NCBI GenBank assembly: GCA_933207985.1 | Contig: OW240921.1 | Location: forward strand, 88,967,684 to 89,031,683 | DNA length: 64,000 nucleotides | Direction of reading: 5' to 3' | DNA from: Pelobates cultripes | Taxonomy: Eukaryota > Chordata > Amphibia > Anura > Pelobatidae | In this document: piece after piece, positions 18,990-30,945 of the stretch | Layout of the letters: the number at the start of each line of letters is the position of its first letter | How positions within the stretch are numbered: the first letter of the stretch is position 1 | Made by a program: the position numbers and the translations under genes | Notes under the pieces: generated by a model | The model's database searches: none | What the model was told of the DNA's origin: nothing | The model's input: only the letters and a program-made list of their open reading frames with translations

Positions 18990-19080
18990 GACCGGGGCCA
19001 TCGTAACAGCATAATAAGCACGTGCAAAGCAGTGCACCAGGGCCCTGCCTACGCAACCACTCCCAGGAATAAAACATATA
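18990..19080 (+). mobile_element. Left end of a minisatellite-bearing hAT-like element
   Basis: GGGGCCATCGTAACAGC, GCAAAGCAGTGCACCAGGGC and CCTACGCAACCACTCCCAGG align block by block with the minus strand of 381-471. In both places the segment is followed by a spacer and then a minisatellite with a TCAGCAGTCTG core. These are therefore two copies of one non-autonomous element. Its right end was not identified. Confidence 0.6.
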
Positions 19081-19129
19081 AATTATTTATAAAATTAAGC
19101 TTATATTTATTGGTACCTCCAACAAATAC

Positions 19130-19900
19130 AATACGTACACACACGACAGACTGCTGAATACATACAGGCAGACTACTGAATACAAACACACACACATGCT
19201 GCTGACTACACACACACAGACTGCTGAATAAACACACACACAGACTGCTGAATATACACACACAGACTGCTGAATACACACACACACACAGATTGCTGAA
19301 TACACACATACAGACTGCTGAATACACACATACAGAAAGTCGAACACCTACACAAACTGCTGAATACACACACACAAACTGCTAAATACACACATATAGA
19401 CTGCTAAATGCATGCACACAGAATGCTGAACACCCACACAAACTGCTGAACACCCATATAGACAAATTGCTGAACACACACAGACAAACTGCTGAACACA
19501 GACAGACAAACTGCTGAATATACACACAATCTGCTGAATACACACAAACTGCTGAATACACAATACAGGCCGCTGAATACTCACACACAGTTTGCAGAAT
19601 ACATACACACATACTGCTTAAAACATACAAACACACACAGGCTACTGAATCCACACACACACAAACTGCTGAATACACGCGCACACAGGCTGCTGAATAC
19701 ACACACACACACACACAGGCTGCTGGATAAAAGTGCACACAGGCTGCTGAATGCATGCACACACTGGCTGTTGAATATGCACAGACAGGCTGCTGAATAC
19801 ACACAGACAGACCGCTGAACACACACAGACAGGCTGCTGAATATACACAGACAGACTGCTGAACACACACAGACTGCTGAACACACACAGACTGCAGTTA
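19130..19900 (-). repeat. Minisatellite with TATTCAGCAGTCTG core
   Basis: About thirty units of 20-35 bp, on the plus strand read as CAGACTGCTGAATACACACA with CA runs of variable length. Variants include CAGGCTGCTGAATAC and CAAACTGCTGAACAC. The minus-strand core TTCAGCAGTCTG-(TG)n matches the core at 1-380. Long Cys/Val-rich open frames on the minus strand are artefacts. Confidence 0.92.
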
Positions 19901-20240
19901 GGGGTGCAGTGTTTGGGGGGCTGCAGTGAGTGTGTGTAGAGGTTGTGGGGCTGCTGTGTGTGTAGGGGCTCTATGTGTGTGGGGTGCTGTGTGGGGGGGT
20001 TCAAGGTGTGCAGGGGTTCAGTGTGTGTGGGATCAGTGTGTGGAAGGTTCAGTGTGTGTGTAGGGTTTCAGTGTGTGGGGAGGGAGCAGTGTGTGGTGGT
20101 TGCAGAGTGTGTGTGTGGAGGGGTGCAGTATGTGTGGGGTATGCAGTATCTGTGGGGGTGCAGTGTGTGTGGCTGGGGAGCAGTGTGTGTGGGGGTGGCG
20201 CAGTGTCTGAGGGGGGTGCAGTGTGTGTTGGGGTCTTGAT
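19901..20240 (+). repeat. GT/G-rich degenerate array, strand-switched
   Basis: Units of GGGGTGCAGTGTGTGTGG type of about 20-30 bp follow directly after the CA-rich array with the purine-rich strand reversed. This resembles the strand switch seen at 1990-2003. Open frames here are artefacts. Confidence 0.8.
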
Positions 20241-20247
20241 TATTATT

Positions 20248-21065
20248 TAACCATTATTATTATTTATATAGCACCAACAACCTATGCAGTGCTGTACAAT
20301 GGGTGGGCTAACAAACATGTAATTGTAACCAGACAAGTTGGATGCACAGGAACCCTCCTCAATGAGCTTACATGCTTGAGGGAGTGGGGTAGCACAGTGA
20401 TACAAAAGATAAGGGTATTAATAAAGAAAAAGATTGGTAGAATAATATTTACTGAAAACCTAGAGTGTTGTTTTTCAATGACAGTTGCAGTAGAGAAATC
20501 AATTGGAAGCTATTAACAAATTAACTGATGCTTTAAAGAAGTGAGTTTTTAATTATTTTTAGAGGTAAAGAAGGGAGAAGGGAAGGGAGTTCCACAAGAA
20601 CAGTTCAGCCCTAGAGAAGTCCTGAAGGCGAGCATCAGAGGTGGGAGTATGACCAGAGGATAGACATAGGTCTTCAGCAGAGTGTAGGGCAGATGCGCAC
20701 AATGTTTTTGTCATCAAAAAGGCAAGATTTGGCAATTAAATGGACATGAGGAGTGAAGGAGAGGTTGGCATCAAAGAGAACACCTAGGTAGCGAGCTTGC
20801 GTGGTGGAGCTGACGGTAGCGCGGTTAGCATGAAGGGAGACAGAAACTGGAGTGGCAACATTTGAGGGAGGAAAGGCCAGAATAACTGTTTTGGACAGGT
20901 TGAGCTTAAGGAAGTGAGCTGCATCCATTTAGAAATAGCAGAGAGGAAGTCAGAGACACAAGTCAAGAGGGGCAGGAAGAGATCAGGAGATGGCAGATAG
21001 ATTTGCGTGTCATCCGCATAGAAATGCTATTGGAAGTCAAAGAAGCTTATGAGTTTACCAAGGGA
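20248..21065 (-). pseudogene. L2-like LINE, 3' part of RT and 3' tail
   Basis: On the minus strand the segment LNLSKTVILAFPPSN ... ARYLGVLFDANLSFTPHV (about 20770-20915) is the conserved thumb region of an L2/CR1-type reverse transcriptase. The 3' tail (20248-20400) contains TATTTATATAGCACCAAC and GTAACCAGACAAGTTGGA, which recurs alone at 27196, 53627 and 55265. The element is split: further RT parts are at 21715-22081 and 24776-25065. Confidence 0.8.
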
Positions 21066-21714
21066 GGCAGTATAGATCGAGAACAGTACACAAAAGTGCA
21101 GGAAAATGTAAATTAACCACCACTAGGGCAATAGTGGAGCGTTATAAATAAAATTGACTTACCCCTATGGGTTAACACAACGTTCAGAATACACAGAATG
21201 TACCACAATATACATGCCTAAAACAATAAAGCTCATTTAGCGCAATATCGTAATGTCAAAATATATAAATGGAAATATATGCAGAGTCTCAATGGTCTCA
21301 CTAACATGGGCCAGAACCACGTAGGATAGGCTCAGATCACTTAGATGTGAGTGTGCTATGGTGACACTGTACCTCCATATTCTTCCTTATTCATAAGGTC
21401 CCCATACATATGTAAAAGAGAAGGGGTAGGGAAACAGGGGAAGCACCATTGCTTCTGGTGTAGTAAATCTCACACAATGAGTGGATACAAAAGACAGAGT
21501 GGCGTCTCATCTTCTTAGGAGCCTAAGCCTGGCTCCAGGTGTATAGATGTATGTGCCTTTAAGGGGGCTACAACCCTTCTTTGACAGCAGGATGGAAGGT
21601 GGACGGGAAGGAAGACTTCATTATTTTTAAACTATAGAACATCCTTTATATTTGTTTATCTTTTTTGATTTCTTTGGTTTTATTTGTTCAATAAATTAAT
21701 TTTATTAAGATATA
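21066..21714. other. Unclassified insert within the L2-like LINE
   Basis: About 650 bp separates two LINE pieces. It has no RT similarity that I can see and no clear terminal repeats. AATAAATTAATTTTATTAAG marks its right side. It may be another retroelement fragment. Confidence 0.4.
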
Positions 21715-22081
21715 GTCAGAGAGAGGTTGGGCAGAAGAGGCAGAGCCAGAGAATAAACACTGAAAAAGTGCTGGGAGAGGGAGGAGGAGCACCAGCAGAG
21801 AGCAATATCTCATAAGCTGTTGATGATCAGTGGAAAGCAGTGGAAAGGTCAAGGATAATTAGGATAGAATAGTGACCATGAGATTTTGCAGCATGTAGAT
21901 CATTGAATACTTTGGTCAGAGCTGTTTCCAACAAGTAATGAGTGCGGAAACCAGACTGCAGCAGGTCAAGCAGAGTGTCGGATTTGAGGAAATCTATCAA
22001 TCTCGCAATCACAACTCTTCAAATGATCTTGGATGCAAAAGGCAGTAGTGAGAAAGGGAGGTAGTTGAATGGGGAGTTAGG
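21715..22081 (-). pseudogene. L2-like LINE, middle RT part
   Basis: The minus strand encodes IARLIDFLKSDTLLDLLQSG, ALTKVFNDLHAAKSHGHY and SILIILDLSTAFH, matching RT motif A (LDLSxAFD, with the final Asp changed to His) of L2-type LINEs. It ends where the solo LTR begins at 22082. Confidence 0.85.
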
Positions 22082-23002
22082 TGTAACGGATCACCTGGCA
22101 CCCCAACTGGGTACCTCCATTGAAGGATACTCCTAGCACTTCCTGAGGACTCCAAGCACTGCAGCAGACACCACAACCACCGAACCGGAGAAGCATACAA
22201 ATGCTCTCAAGCATGTGAATGTTGTAAGCAGCTGAACAGGAAAAGCATACAATCAGCTTACACTCCTGGCAATCAGCATACAATTCAATTCCCCCAATAA
22301 CGAGACGACACTTCGTTTTGAGGTCATGCAGAACTGATTGTACTGGCACATACAGCCTCTTTTATTCACAATCCACAAACATAGTACTGCCCACAGGGTT
22401 TTGAAATACAACCAACCAATCCGTACAATACATACAGAAATACAGTATTATAAAACATATCACAGGGACCCCAAAACATGCAATAACCCCATAAAAAGTA
22501 TATCCTCGGAACCGGGGGATCTAGGTGAACCACATATCCAAAATTCACCCAGATCCGTTCAGTAGTTTGGAAGATACAGTTTAATGCAGATTCTGCAGAA
22601 CATATACAGGCTATATGAAAAATAATTACTGTATAATGTGTCCCCTGTTCTATAGTTTAAAACTACTGCACAATGTCTTTGTGCACCAAATACCGGCGAG
22701 ATGGCACCGTGTAGAAAAGTCCAAACAGTGTCTGTGAGTTAAAATGGCCGCCATCCATTGTTCTCACCATGTGCTTCATCCATTGTTCTCACCATGTGCC
22801 TCTGATACATGAAATGGTGGCCACCCAGTAACTCCACAGTATGTCCCCAGATGGTTCTTAAAGGGCCAGCAGCAGTATAATAAAATCAAGTATGCCCACA
22901 TCAGTTCCTAGAAGGGCAATACATCCCAGGGCCATAGTCGCAGGGCAGGAGGCTGGCAAACAGGCCCCTCCAAAAACCAGTGGCGAGGTTACTTTTGCCA
23001 CA
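22082..23002 (-). mobile_element. Solo LTR, minus orientation, TSD TTAGG
   Basis: The plus strand reads TGTAACGGATCACC at the left and TTACTTTTGCCACA at the right, with TTAGG duplicated at 22077-22081 and 23003-23007. Length is 921 bp. On the minus strand the start TGTGGCAAAAGTAACCTCGC, then TTTTTGGAGGGGCCTG, is homologous to the LTR at 4597. GAATAAAAGAGG (minus strand, about 22358-22369) may serve as TATA or polyadenylation signal. No internal domain is present. It inserted into older LINE sequence. Confidence 0.88.
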
Positions 23003-23014
23003 TTAGGTTCAAAG

Positions 23015-24775
23015 GTTACGTAGTTACATAGTTACATAGCTGAAAAGAGACTTGTGCCCATCAAGTTCAGCCTTCCTCATATTTGTTTTTGGCTGTTGAT
23101 CCAAAAGAAGGCAAAAAAAACTCAGTTTGAAGCACTTCCAATTTTGCAACAAACTAGGAATGGCAGTCAGATTAATCCTTGGATCAAGAAGCTATTACCC
23201 TACATTGAAAAATTATATCCTTGAATATTCTGTTTTTGCAAGTACGCATCTAGATGCTGTTTGAACATCTGTACGGACTCTGATAAAACCACTTCTTCAG
23301 TCAGAGAATTCCACATCCTTTTAGTAAAAATACCTTTTCTTTGCCTTAGACGAAATCTTCTTTCTTTTAGTCTAAACGCATGACCTCGTGTCCTATGTAA
23401 AGTTCGGTTTATGAATAGCTTTCCACACAATGGTTTGTATTGGCCCTGGATATATTTGTATAATATTATCATATCCCCTCTGGGGTAACATTTTTCTAAA
23501 CTAAAGAGGTTTAAATTTGTTAACCTTTCTTCATAACTGAAATGTTCCATTCCTTTTATAAATTTTGAAGCCCGCCTCTGCACTTTTTCTAGTACCATAA
23601 TATCCTTCTTTAGAACAGGTTCCCAAAATTGCACAGCATATTCAAGATGTGGTCTTACGAATGATTTATAAGGAGGCAAAATTATATTCTTATCCCAAGA
23701 ATGAATGCCCTTTTTCATCCATGACAATACCTTACTGGACTTAGCCATTGCTGATTGACATTGCACATTGTTGCATAGCTTGTTGTCTATAACAATTCCC
23801 AAGTACTTTTCGTGTGTTGTTCTCCCTAATTCGCTTCCATTAAGGGTATAAGTTGCTTGTGCATTCTTTACGCCGAAGTGCATAACTTTGCATTTTTCAA
23901 CATTAAATTTCATCTTCCATTTGAGTGCCCAGTGCCCCAGTGTATCTAAATCCCTCTGTAGCAAATTAATATCTATAACATTGTACTACGTTACAGAGTT
24001 TTGTGTCATGTGCAAACACTGAAACATGACTTTCAATGCTTTTTTCAAGATCATTTATAAACATGTTAAATAGAAGAGGTCCCAGAACAGAACCCTGAGG
24101 GACACCACTTGACACCTCTGTCCAGCTTGAAAATTTAACATTAATGAACACTCTTTGTACTCTTTTTTTTTAAGCCAATATTCTACCCAAGAACAAGAAG
24201 TTTCACCTAGACCGATTTCTTTGAGTTTGAACACTAATCTATTGTGTTGAACTGTATCAAATGCCTTGGGAAAATCCAAATAGATCACACCCACTGCAAA
24301 ACCCTGATCTATACTTCTACTTACTTCTTCATAGAATGCAATCAAGTTAGTTTGACATGACCTGTGCTTCATTAAATCATGCAGATGTTTGCTGATAACC
24401 ACATTCTTCTCAAGGAATTCTTGAAAATTATCCCTTAATAACATTTCAAATACTTTTCCAGCCACAGAAGTTAAGCTCACATGTCTATAATTTCCAGACA
24501 AGGCTTTTGTACCCTTTTTGAATATAAGAACCACATCTGCCTTACTCCAATCCTCTGGGACACTTCCTGAAAGACAAGATTCTTGAAAGATTAAAAACAG
24601 AGGTTCACTTATTTCTACTCTCAGTTCCTTAAGTACTCGTGGATGAATACCGTCAGGCTCTGGAGCTTTGTTTATCTTGACTTTCTTTAGTTGCTGCAGC
24701 ACCCTGTCTTGAGTTAGCCAATAACAATTTATCTGCAAGTTTTTAGCAGCAATCATTTGAAGATCTATTGCCATG
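23015..24775 (-). pseudogene. CR1-clade LINE, 5'-truncated, broken RT
   Basis: The minus strand encodes, from 24775 downward, KINKAPEPDGIHPRVLKEL, VPEDWSKADVVLIFKKG, RHVSLTSVAGKVFE, VGVIYLDFPKAFDTVQHNRL (motif A) and [19 protein letters not shown]. Then comes [10 protein letters not shown], where the catalytic FADD has become FAHD, and a last frame LGHWALKWKMKFNVEKCKV ... ACHAFRLK-type C-terminus to 23200. Frame changes occur near 24150 and 23965. The 3' tail contains AGTTACATAGTTACATAGC and CATCAAGTTCAGCCTTCC, a hallmark of a very common amphibian CR1-type family. The same tail occurs alone at 51812. Confidence 0.9.
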
Positions 24776-25065
24776 GGTTCTTCCTTAATATATTTGGCTT
24801 TTTTAGAATCTGGGTTACATGTTTGAAGGGTGATGGAAATATGCTAAAAGAAAGGGAGAGATTGAGAATTTTAGTAAGAGGCAGAGCAAGAGAAGAAGAC
24901 AGAGTATGGATAGGATGTGAGGGAATATTATCAAGGGAGCAGGTGGTGGGGAAGGAGGACCGGAGCAGAGTAGAAACCTCTTCTGCTGTAGCAGGTGCAA
25001 ATGAACATAGAACAGCAGAATCAATATGCTGTGCCTCTAAATATAGTATATACAATAAAATAGCA
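24776..25065 (-). pseudogene. L2-like LINE, N-terminal RT part
   Basis: Minus strand: APATAEEVSTLLRSSFPTTC, LDNIPSHPIHTLSSSLALPL and FSIFPSPFKHVTQILKKP, the region before RT motif A in L2-type elements. Together with 21715-22081 and 20248-21065 it restores the order of one L2-like LINE interrupted by the CR1 LINE and the solo LTR. Confidence 0.75.
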
Positions 25066-25194
25066 TGATCACCCATTTTGATAGATTTTGATGGTTTTAC
25101 TAAGTTTAAAGATGCTATTTGTTTCAACCTCCGCAGAAACTTTTAGCACTGTAATAATATTGTGTTTTGTTTATGATCCAAGTACTTTTATTTA

Positions 25195-25423
25195 CTTTAT
25201 TAAACTTTTTTACAGGCATTAGGGGGACTGCCAGGCCCCCTGCAGGCACTGCATAAGCAGGCTATTCCTCGGAGGGGGCCGGACCGGGCAAATGGATCTG
25301 AGCTCCCAGGCAGACCCCAGGATCGCGACCGCCGTCGGGGGAACGGCGGGGACGTTCTATGCCGGCATTTAGGACCGCCATAAAAAGGACGGCATAGATC
25401 ACCCGCCATCCTTAAGGGGTTAA
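25195..25423 (-). mobile_element. Partial TTAA-type (piggyBac-like) element end
   Basis: The right side ends CCATCCTTAAGGGGTTAA (to 25423), the same terminal motif as at 11165-11178. The interior is GC-rich with paired GCCGGCAT/ATGCCGTCC-like stems. The left terminal repeat is missing. The long minus-strand frame is not considered coding. Confidence 0.6.
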
Positions 25424-26113
25424 ACAAATTTAGACAATTCCCGAAATCTCAACAGAACACCACAAAAACGTTTACTTTTTAAGGATACCTTCCCACAATC
25501 CTATATGTTTATTTTTCATGTACTTTAAAATGATTCTTCACAGGTTTCAAATAATAATTTAAATTCAAGAGAAATATATTGCTGAGGGGACTAAGGGCGG
25601 AAAGTTAAAAAAAAATGCATAATTATATTTTTTGTTGTATATAAAATAAGTAAATGTAACAAATTAGAACACATAGAAATAATTTACTTGTCTGTCAGTA
25701 AATAATTAGGTTATCTATATTATAAAATAATTAATTATTAAAGACTCAAGATATATGCAGAACATGCTCACAAAAGTATCCCTAGGTGATTAATATTTGC
25801 ATTAAAAATGTAATAGAAAACCTATTTATTTTAAAAATATTCATTCCATGATTTTTTCTCCTAATTTCAGTTAATACGTTGCTCTTGAAGGTATGAAAAA
25901 TTCTCATTAGATTAGAATTTGTTTTAGTGTAATTATCCAACCAATTATTATTATTTTTTTTACTTTTTACTTTATCTTGAAACCAGTTAATTCAATTCAC
26001 TGGATCATTAAATCAATTTTAGCTGACTAGTGGTAGAAAGTGTCCATGAATACAGTTACAAAGGACTTTTTAGAGAATTACAGAAATGCATTTATCTTAT
26101 GAAGGTCACCAAA
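25424..26113. other. AT-rich non-coding stretch
   Basis: Nothing recognised. Confidence 0.6.
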
Positions 26114-26170
26114 ATGAGAGAGAGATAGACAAACAGACAGACAGATAGATAGATAGATAGATAGATAGAT
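26114..26170. repeat. (GATA)n microsatellite
   Basis: About seven GATA units preceded by GACA/GAGA variants. Confidence 0.9.
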
Positions 26171-27195
26171 ACTTTCTAAAGAAAGATCATGACTTCACAC
26201 ACGGATGATGAAATCATCCATTTAATTACTTCCTTTAATGAATAGGGATTAATACACAAAACACCTCTTTGCAGTCTTGGGGCCTGGATTTCAGGCATGA
26301 TCAAGACAAATATGACTTGCTCAAGATTAGTGGGAGTTATTTCATTGTAATGATGGCAACTAAAATGTAGGCGCTTTATAAATGCTAATAACAACAATAT
26401 TTAATCAATAGAGCTGTAGAAGAAAAATGTCTACCAATATGTTGTCGGACTGCAATTCCTGTAATTCTATGCCAGGCCATTAATGGCAGAGAATTCTGGG
26501 ACATGTAGCCCATAAACAACCAGATGGAAGAGGTCAGACACCTGTTTTAGTTATTCACCAAGTGTGAATAATGGTAGGGTTCTAGATGCTGCCCAAACTC
26601 TCAAACCTTCAAAATGGCTGTGCTGAATTCTGAAAACTGATGTTCCTCATGTAAATGAAGGATTCCAGTGTGGTACCATATGCAGATGATGGAGTTACTG
26701 CACTACATGCAAAAACTTAGTTTATATTGGACTTTCTTGATATTATGACATTTTTGCTTCCTGCGGTCCATTTGTGTTCCTCTATGTCAGTGCATTTTCA
26801 GGTATGGAAATCTACATAGTGACTTAATGGTAGTGGAAAAACGATACTCGGATATGCAAGATATTTTTATCCTTTCTGTAAGTGCAATATAATTAAAGGT
26901 GTTTTTATTCTTATATTGGTACACTGTGTTTGTATTTCTTCCTCTCTTTTCTATGTACATATGAGATAAGAGAGAATAACCAAAGGCTACATAATTTAAA
27001 GAAACCCATATGAGTCTGCAATCAAGTTATATCTTGTGAGTGCAATAATACCACCAGCGTTCCAGAGAGTCTACAGTTCTATACTATTGTATATATTTTC
27101 TTTCCTAGATTGTATATTTTCTATCGTTATACCATTAAATCAGCTCATTCTAAGGACTAGTAACTGGTCCCACTTTTGTTGTTTCCTTTTTATTC
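26171..27195. other. Non-coding, with two small repeat remnants
   Basis: TAGGCGCTTTATAAATGCTAAT at 26369-26390 resembles the end of the L2-like tail. At 26430-26512, GACTGCAATTCCTGTAATTC and GAGAATTCTGGGACATGTAG are weakly inverted, like the foldback at 61225-61358. The rest is unrecognised. Confidence 0.5.
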
Positions 27196-27355
27196 TTATT
27201 ATTATTACTGGCATTTCTATAGCACCAACTTATTCTGCAGCACTTAACAATATTATAAAGAGGTAAAAATAACAATAAATTAAACAATTACAAAATGTTA
27301 CAGGAACAATAGGTTGGTGAGAACCCTGCTCAAATGAGCTTACAATCTTATTCTG
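27196..27355 (+). mobile_element. L2-like LINE/SINE 3' tail
   Basis: ATTATTATTACTGGCATTTC, ATAGCACCAACTTATTCTGC and CCCTGCTCAAATGAGCTTAC match the tail at 20248-20400 and 53627-53806. No coding part is attached. Confidence 0.75.
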
Positions 27356-28989
27356 TTCTATCCAAAAGCTTGACCTACACCTGCACCCCACCCTGACACC
27401 GCATTATTAAAAAAATAAATCCTGCATTGGTAGTAATAAGGATATAAGATGGGTTCATTTTATATATTAAATATTTGGTTTGCTCTACAAATAACACAAA
27501 CTGTGAATAAAGTGGTTTTCTAATTTATAACACAATGTTGACCTAATAGTTTTCCACTGTTTATGTTCCTTAGGTTGATTTGTACGGTAAATATTTTTAT
27601 GAGTCAAAATGCAGGATTTAGATAACTTTTTCACAAACTGTAAAAGCAGTAATTTATTATAACAAGTCATGACACTGCAGTCAGCATTCTACAAGCAATG
27701 AAAGACAAGAGAATTACTCAAGAATAATACTGCACTGACTTTGGATAAACTGTCAGAGATTTACAGGCAGTGATAGATTGGAGGCCATTCTTTTCATTGA
27801 AGCAATCCTCACCAGCTCATCCAAATCTATTCTCTGTAGCATGTTGCAGGTTATAAATAAATAGCTATTCAGGGGCCAACTTTTAAAAGTGGAGCAGTTA
27901 CCTTGGCAGACATTACATTGTTCTTGCTGATTGTTCGACTTCTAAAAGAAAAACTCAGAATTGCTATTTTATAACCTCCATTTTATTATTTTTTATTTAA
28001 TTAATTTTCTTTGTGGAATAAGGTTAAAAAATAGGTAAATTTTGTTATCTGGACACATCTACCTTCTGAGGTTTGATAAATCTTACCTTTTACATAATTA
28101 CTAATTTTACCATACAATCAATTTGACACTATACAATGTTTTTATTATTTTGAAATGTATTACTTTGAAATGAGAGTTAAACTGGAGTGAATCTACCATG
28201 GGTTGAAAGGTATATTGATGATGTTTTTCTTTTCTACTATAAAATACTTATGTCTAATCTGTAATTACTGGTATTGATTATGGTAACAATAACTATTGCC
28301 ATAATCTTCAATTCTTCTTCGAAAGAGAACCAAGATGTAACATGTTTCGTATGATTTAACATTTAAAATTGCATATTTCAAATTGATTTAACTAACATTC
28401 ATACTAGATGGGCAGAGGAACAACACATTTTATTTATATTGCATGTGGTCCCTCATTAAACTGTACCTGTCGTATGTTAAAGATCAGTACACAAGGCCTA
28501 ATGAGTAAGAAGGTACTGGGGGATCAAGAGATCCCTCCTCTGGGAGGTTCTTTTGCCACCTGTCACACTGTTACTCCTCCAACAGGCATTCTTGCTGGGG
28601 AAAAAGAGGATGCACTGATTATGAAGCCAGAGTGGTGGCATCAGCACAGGCAATGGCCCTGATTGGAGAAGTGTTCCCAAGTATGGTCAATCACAGCTAG
28701 CAGAGGGTATAAACAGAGGGTGGATGATACAGTACTGTAATACCCATAGACCTCTAAGAAGGATGGTGCTGGAGTTAGCATGTAAAGATTTAACTGATCC
28801 GAGAGCACCATGATAAATTATATGGTTCATGCTTTGGCAGCAGTTAACTGTTAAAGTAAAGCTGACATTACAGGTTTACTTTGAGTTAGACATAAATATT
28901 ACACTGGGAGATTAATTTCGGTAAGAACTGAAATTTGTCTTAATTTGGGCCAATCAGATGATTAGTCAAATTCTTGAAATCTGAGATTA
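27356..28989. other. AT-rich non-coding stretch
   Basis: About 1.6 kb without a recognised gene or repeat. A slightly GC-richer piece (28400-28740) has open frames of 60-84 codons with no recognisable motif. Confidence 0.55.
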
Positions 28990-29035
28990 ATATTATTATT
29001 ATTATTGGTATTTATATAGCGCCAATGTACTCGAA
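28990..29035 (+). mobile_element. L2-like tail fragment
   Basis: (ATT)n followed by GGTATTTATATAGCGCCAAT is the start of the common tail. It is truncated after about 45 bp. Confidence 0.6.
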
Positions 29036-29229
29036 TCACAAACCAAACAAAACATGCAAAACATATCAAGTTACGTATATGTTTTACAGTACACTAATTG
29101 GCCCATTTTCACGCCCTTTTGGTCCATTTGATTTGGGTTCATAAACTGGATTCTATATTTAACTCTTTCTCTGTGACCATGATTATTTCAAAAAAATGCA
29201 TTTCAGGTGGTTTGATAGTATATGTTAGT

Positions 29230-30942
29230 AAAAAAAAAATAGATTTTCTCACCCCTTCTGGGTGGTATGTTTATTCCTCATTCTCGGGTCCTCTATCAGA
29301 GGCCTGGGAGTTTGAGGGTTTTGCGCAGTATCTTAGCTGTTCCTAGAACTGCACTCTTCTGGACAGCGATCTCAGATGTCCCACCTGGAAGCTGTTGTAG
29401 CCACTCCCTCAACTTGGGAGTCACAGCCCCGAGTGCTCCTATCACAACTGAGACTACTACTGACTTCACTTCCCACATCTTTTCTAGTTCTTCTTTCAGT
29501 CCTTGGTATTTGTTCACCTTCTCATGTTTCTTCTTCCTGATGTTATAGTCAGTGGGTATTGCCCCATCCACCACGACAGCAGTCTTTCGTTCCTTGTCTA
29601 CCACCACGATGTCTGGTTGGTTGGCCAGCACTTGCTTGCCCGTCTGGATCTTGAAGTCTCACAGGATCTTAGTCCTGGCATTCTCAACTACCCTTTGTGG
29701 TATCTCCCATCTTGACTTAGGCAGGTCCAATCCATATTCTGTGAAGATGTTTCAGTACACAATCCCAGCAACTTGGTTGTGTCTCTCCGTGTATGCTTTT
29801 CCTGCTAACATCTTGCATCCATCTACTAGGTGCTGGACTGTCTCAGAAGCCTCTTTGAGCAGTCTGCACTTTGGGTATTGCCTGGTGTGGTAGACTCCAG
29901 CTTCTATTGATCTGGTGCAGAGTGCCTGCTTCTGTGCTTCTAGGATTAGTACCACAGTGCTGTCTTTCAGTCCTGCCTTTTCCAACCACTGGTAGGATTT
30001 TGTCATGTGAGCCACATCCACTATTCACTATCTGCCGGTGGTTCCTCTGCAAGAGGTTTGTCTTGCCAAGGAACCTCATCTTTTTCTGCATCCTCGATCT
30101 GTGAAAATCTTAGGCATTCCCTTAGCAGTTCATCTTTGGGATCCATCTTCGTGATGTACTTGTGGATGCTCTGTGTTTCATCCAGGACTATGGCCTTGAC
30201 ACTCATCAGGCCCCGACCTCCTTCCTTGAGGCAGGTGTACAGTGTCTGGGTGCTGGATTTCGGGTAGAATCCTCCATTCATCGTGAGTAGTTTCCTGGTC
30301 TTGACATCCATGGTGGCCAGCTCTTCTCTTGGCCAAGTTATTATTCTAGCTGGGTAATTGATGACCGGTAGGGCATATGTGTTAATGGCTTGGATCTTGT
30401 TTCTGCCACTTAGCTAGGACTTCAGGACCTGTATGACTCTTTGGAGCTACTTGGATGTTGCTATCCTCCTTGCCTCTTCCTTATGGTTGTCATGTTGTTG
30501 TGGTATCCCTAGGTACTTGTAACTGTTCTCTACATCTTCTATTTTGCCTTCTGGAACTTCAACTCCTTCTGTCCGGATCATCTTCCCTCTTTTTTCTATC
30601 ATCTGCCTGCACTTCTCTAGTCCGAACGACATCCTGATGTCCTTGCTGTATATCCTAGTTAGGTGGATCAGTGAGTCAATGCTCATTCTTGGCATACAGC
30701 TTGATGTCGTCCATGTAGAGTAGGTGGCTGATGGTAGCTCCACTACTGAACCTGTATCCGTATCCACTTTTCTTGATGATCTAGCAAAGGGGGTTTAGGC
30801 CTATACAGAACAGCATTGGGGATAGCACATCACCTTGGTATATGCCACATTTGATGTTCACTTGAGTTATTGTCCTGCAATTGGCTTCTCGAGTTCTTGA
30901 TGAAGGCTCTTATTGTCTTGCTGACCTTGTAGAGGGCCAAGC

Positions 30943-30945
<3 letters not shown>
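29230..30945 (-). pseudogene. LINE with restriction-like endonuclease, 5'-truncated
   Basis: On the minus strand from 30870: GDVLSPMLFCIGLNPLC, YRFSSGATISHLLYMDDIKL (YMDD catalytic motif), FGLEKCRQMI, NSYKYLGIP, RKLLTMNGGFYPKSSTQTLY and GGRGLMSVKAIVLDETQSIH. Then come LVDGCKMLAGKAYTERHNQV, SRWEIPQRV and a C-terminal PDIVVVDKERKTAVVVDGAI...EKVNKYQGLKEELEKMW, the PD-(D/E)xK-type endonuclease of site-selective LINEs. The usual VDVAIP is VDGAIP here. Several frame changes and stops break it. The 5' end stops at a (TA)n microsatellite. Clade (R2, R4/Dong or Hero group) is not resolved. Confidence 0.85.

Noticed and set aside
19049..20004. Minus-strand Cys-rich frames up to 168 codons
   Set aside because: Same artefact, from the TATTCAGCAGTCTG array.
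28408..28662. 84-codon frame in a GC-richer patch
   Set aside because: No motif, no splice context and no similarity recognised.
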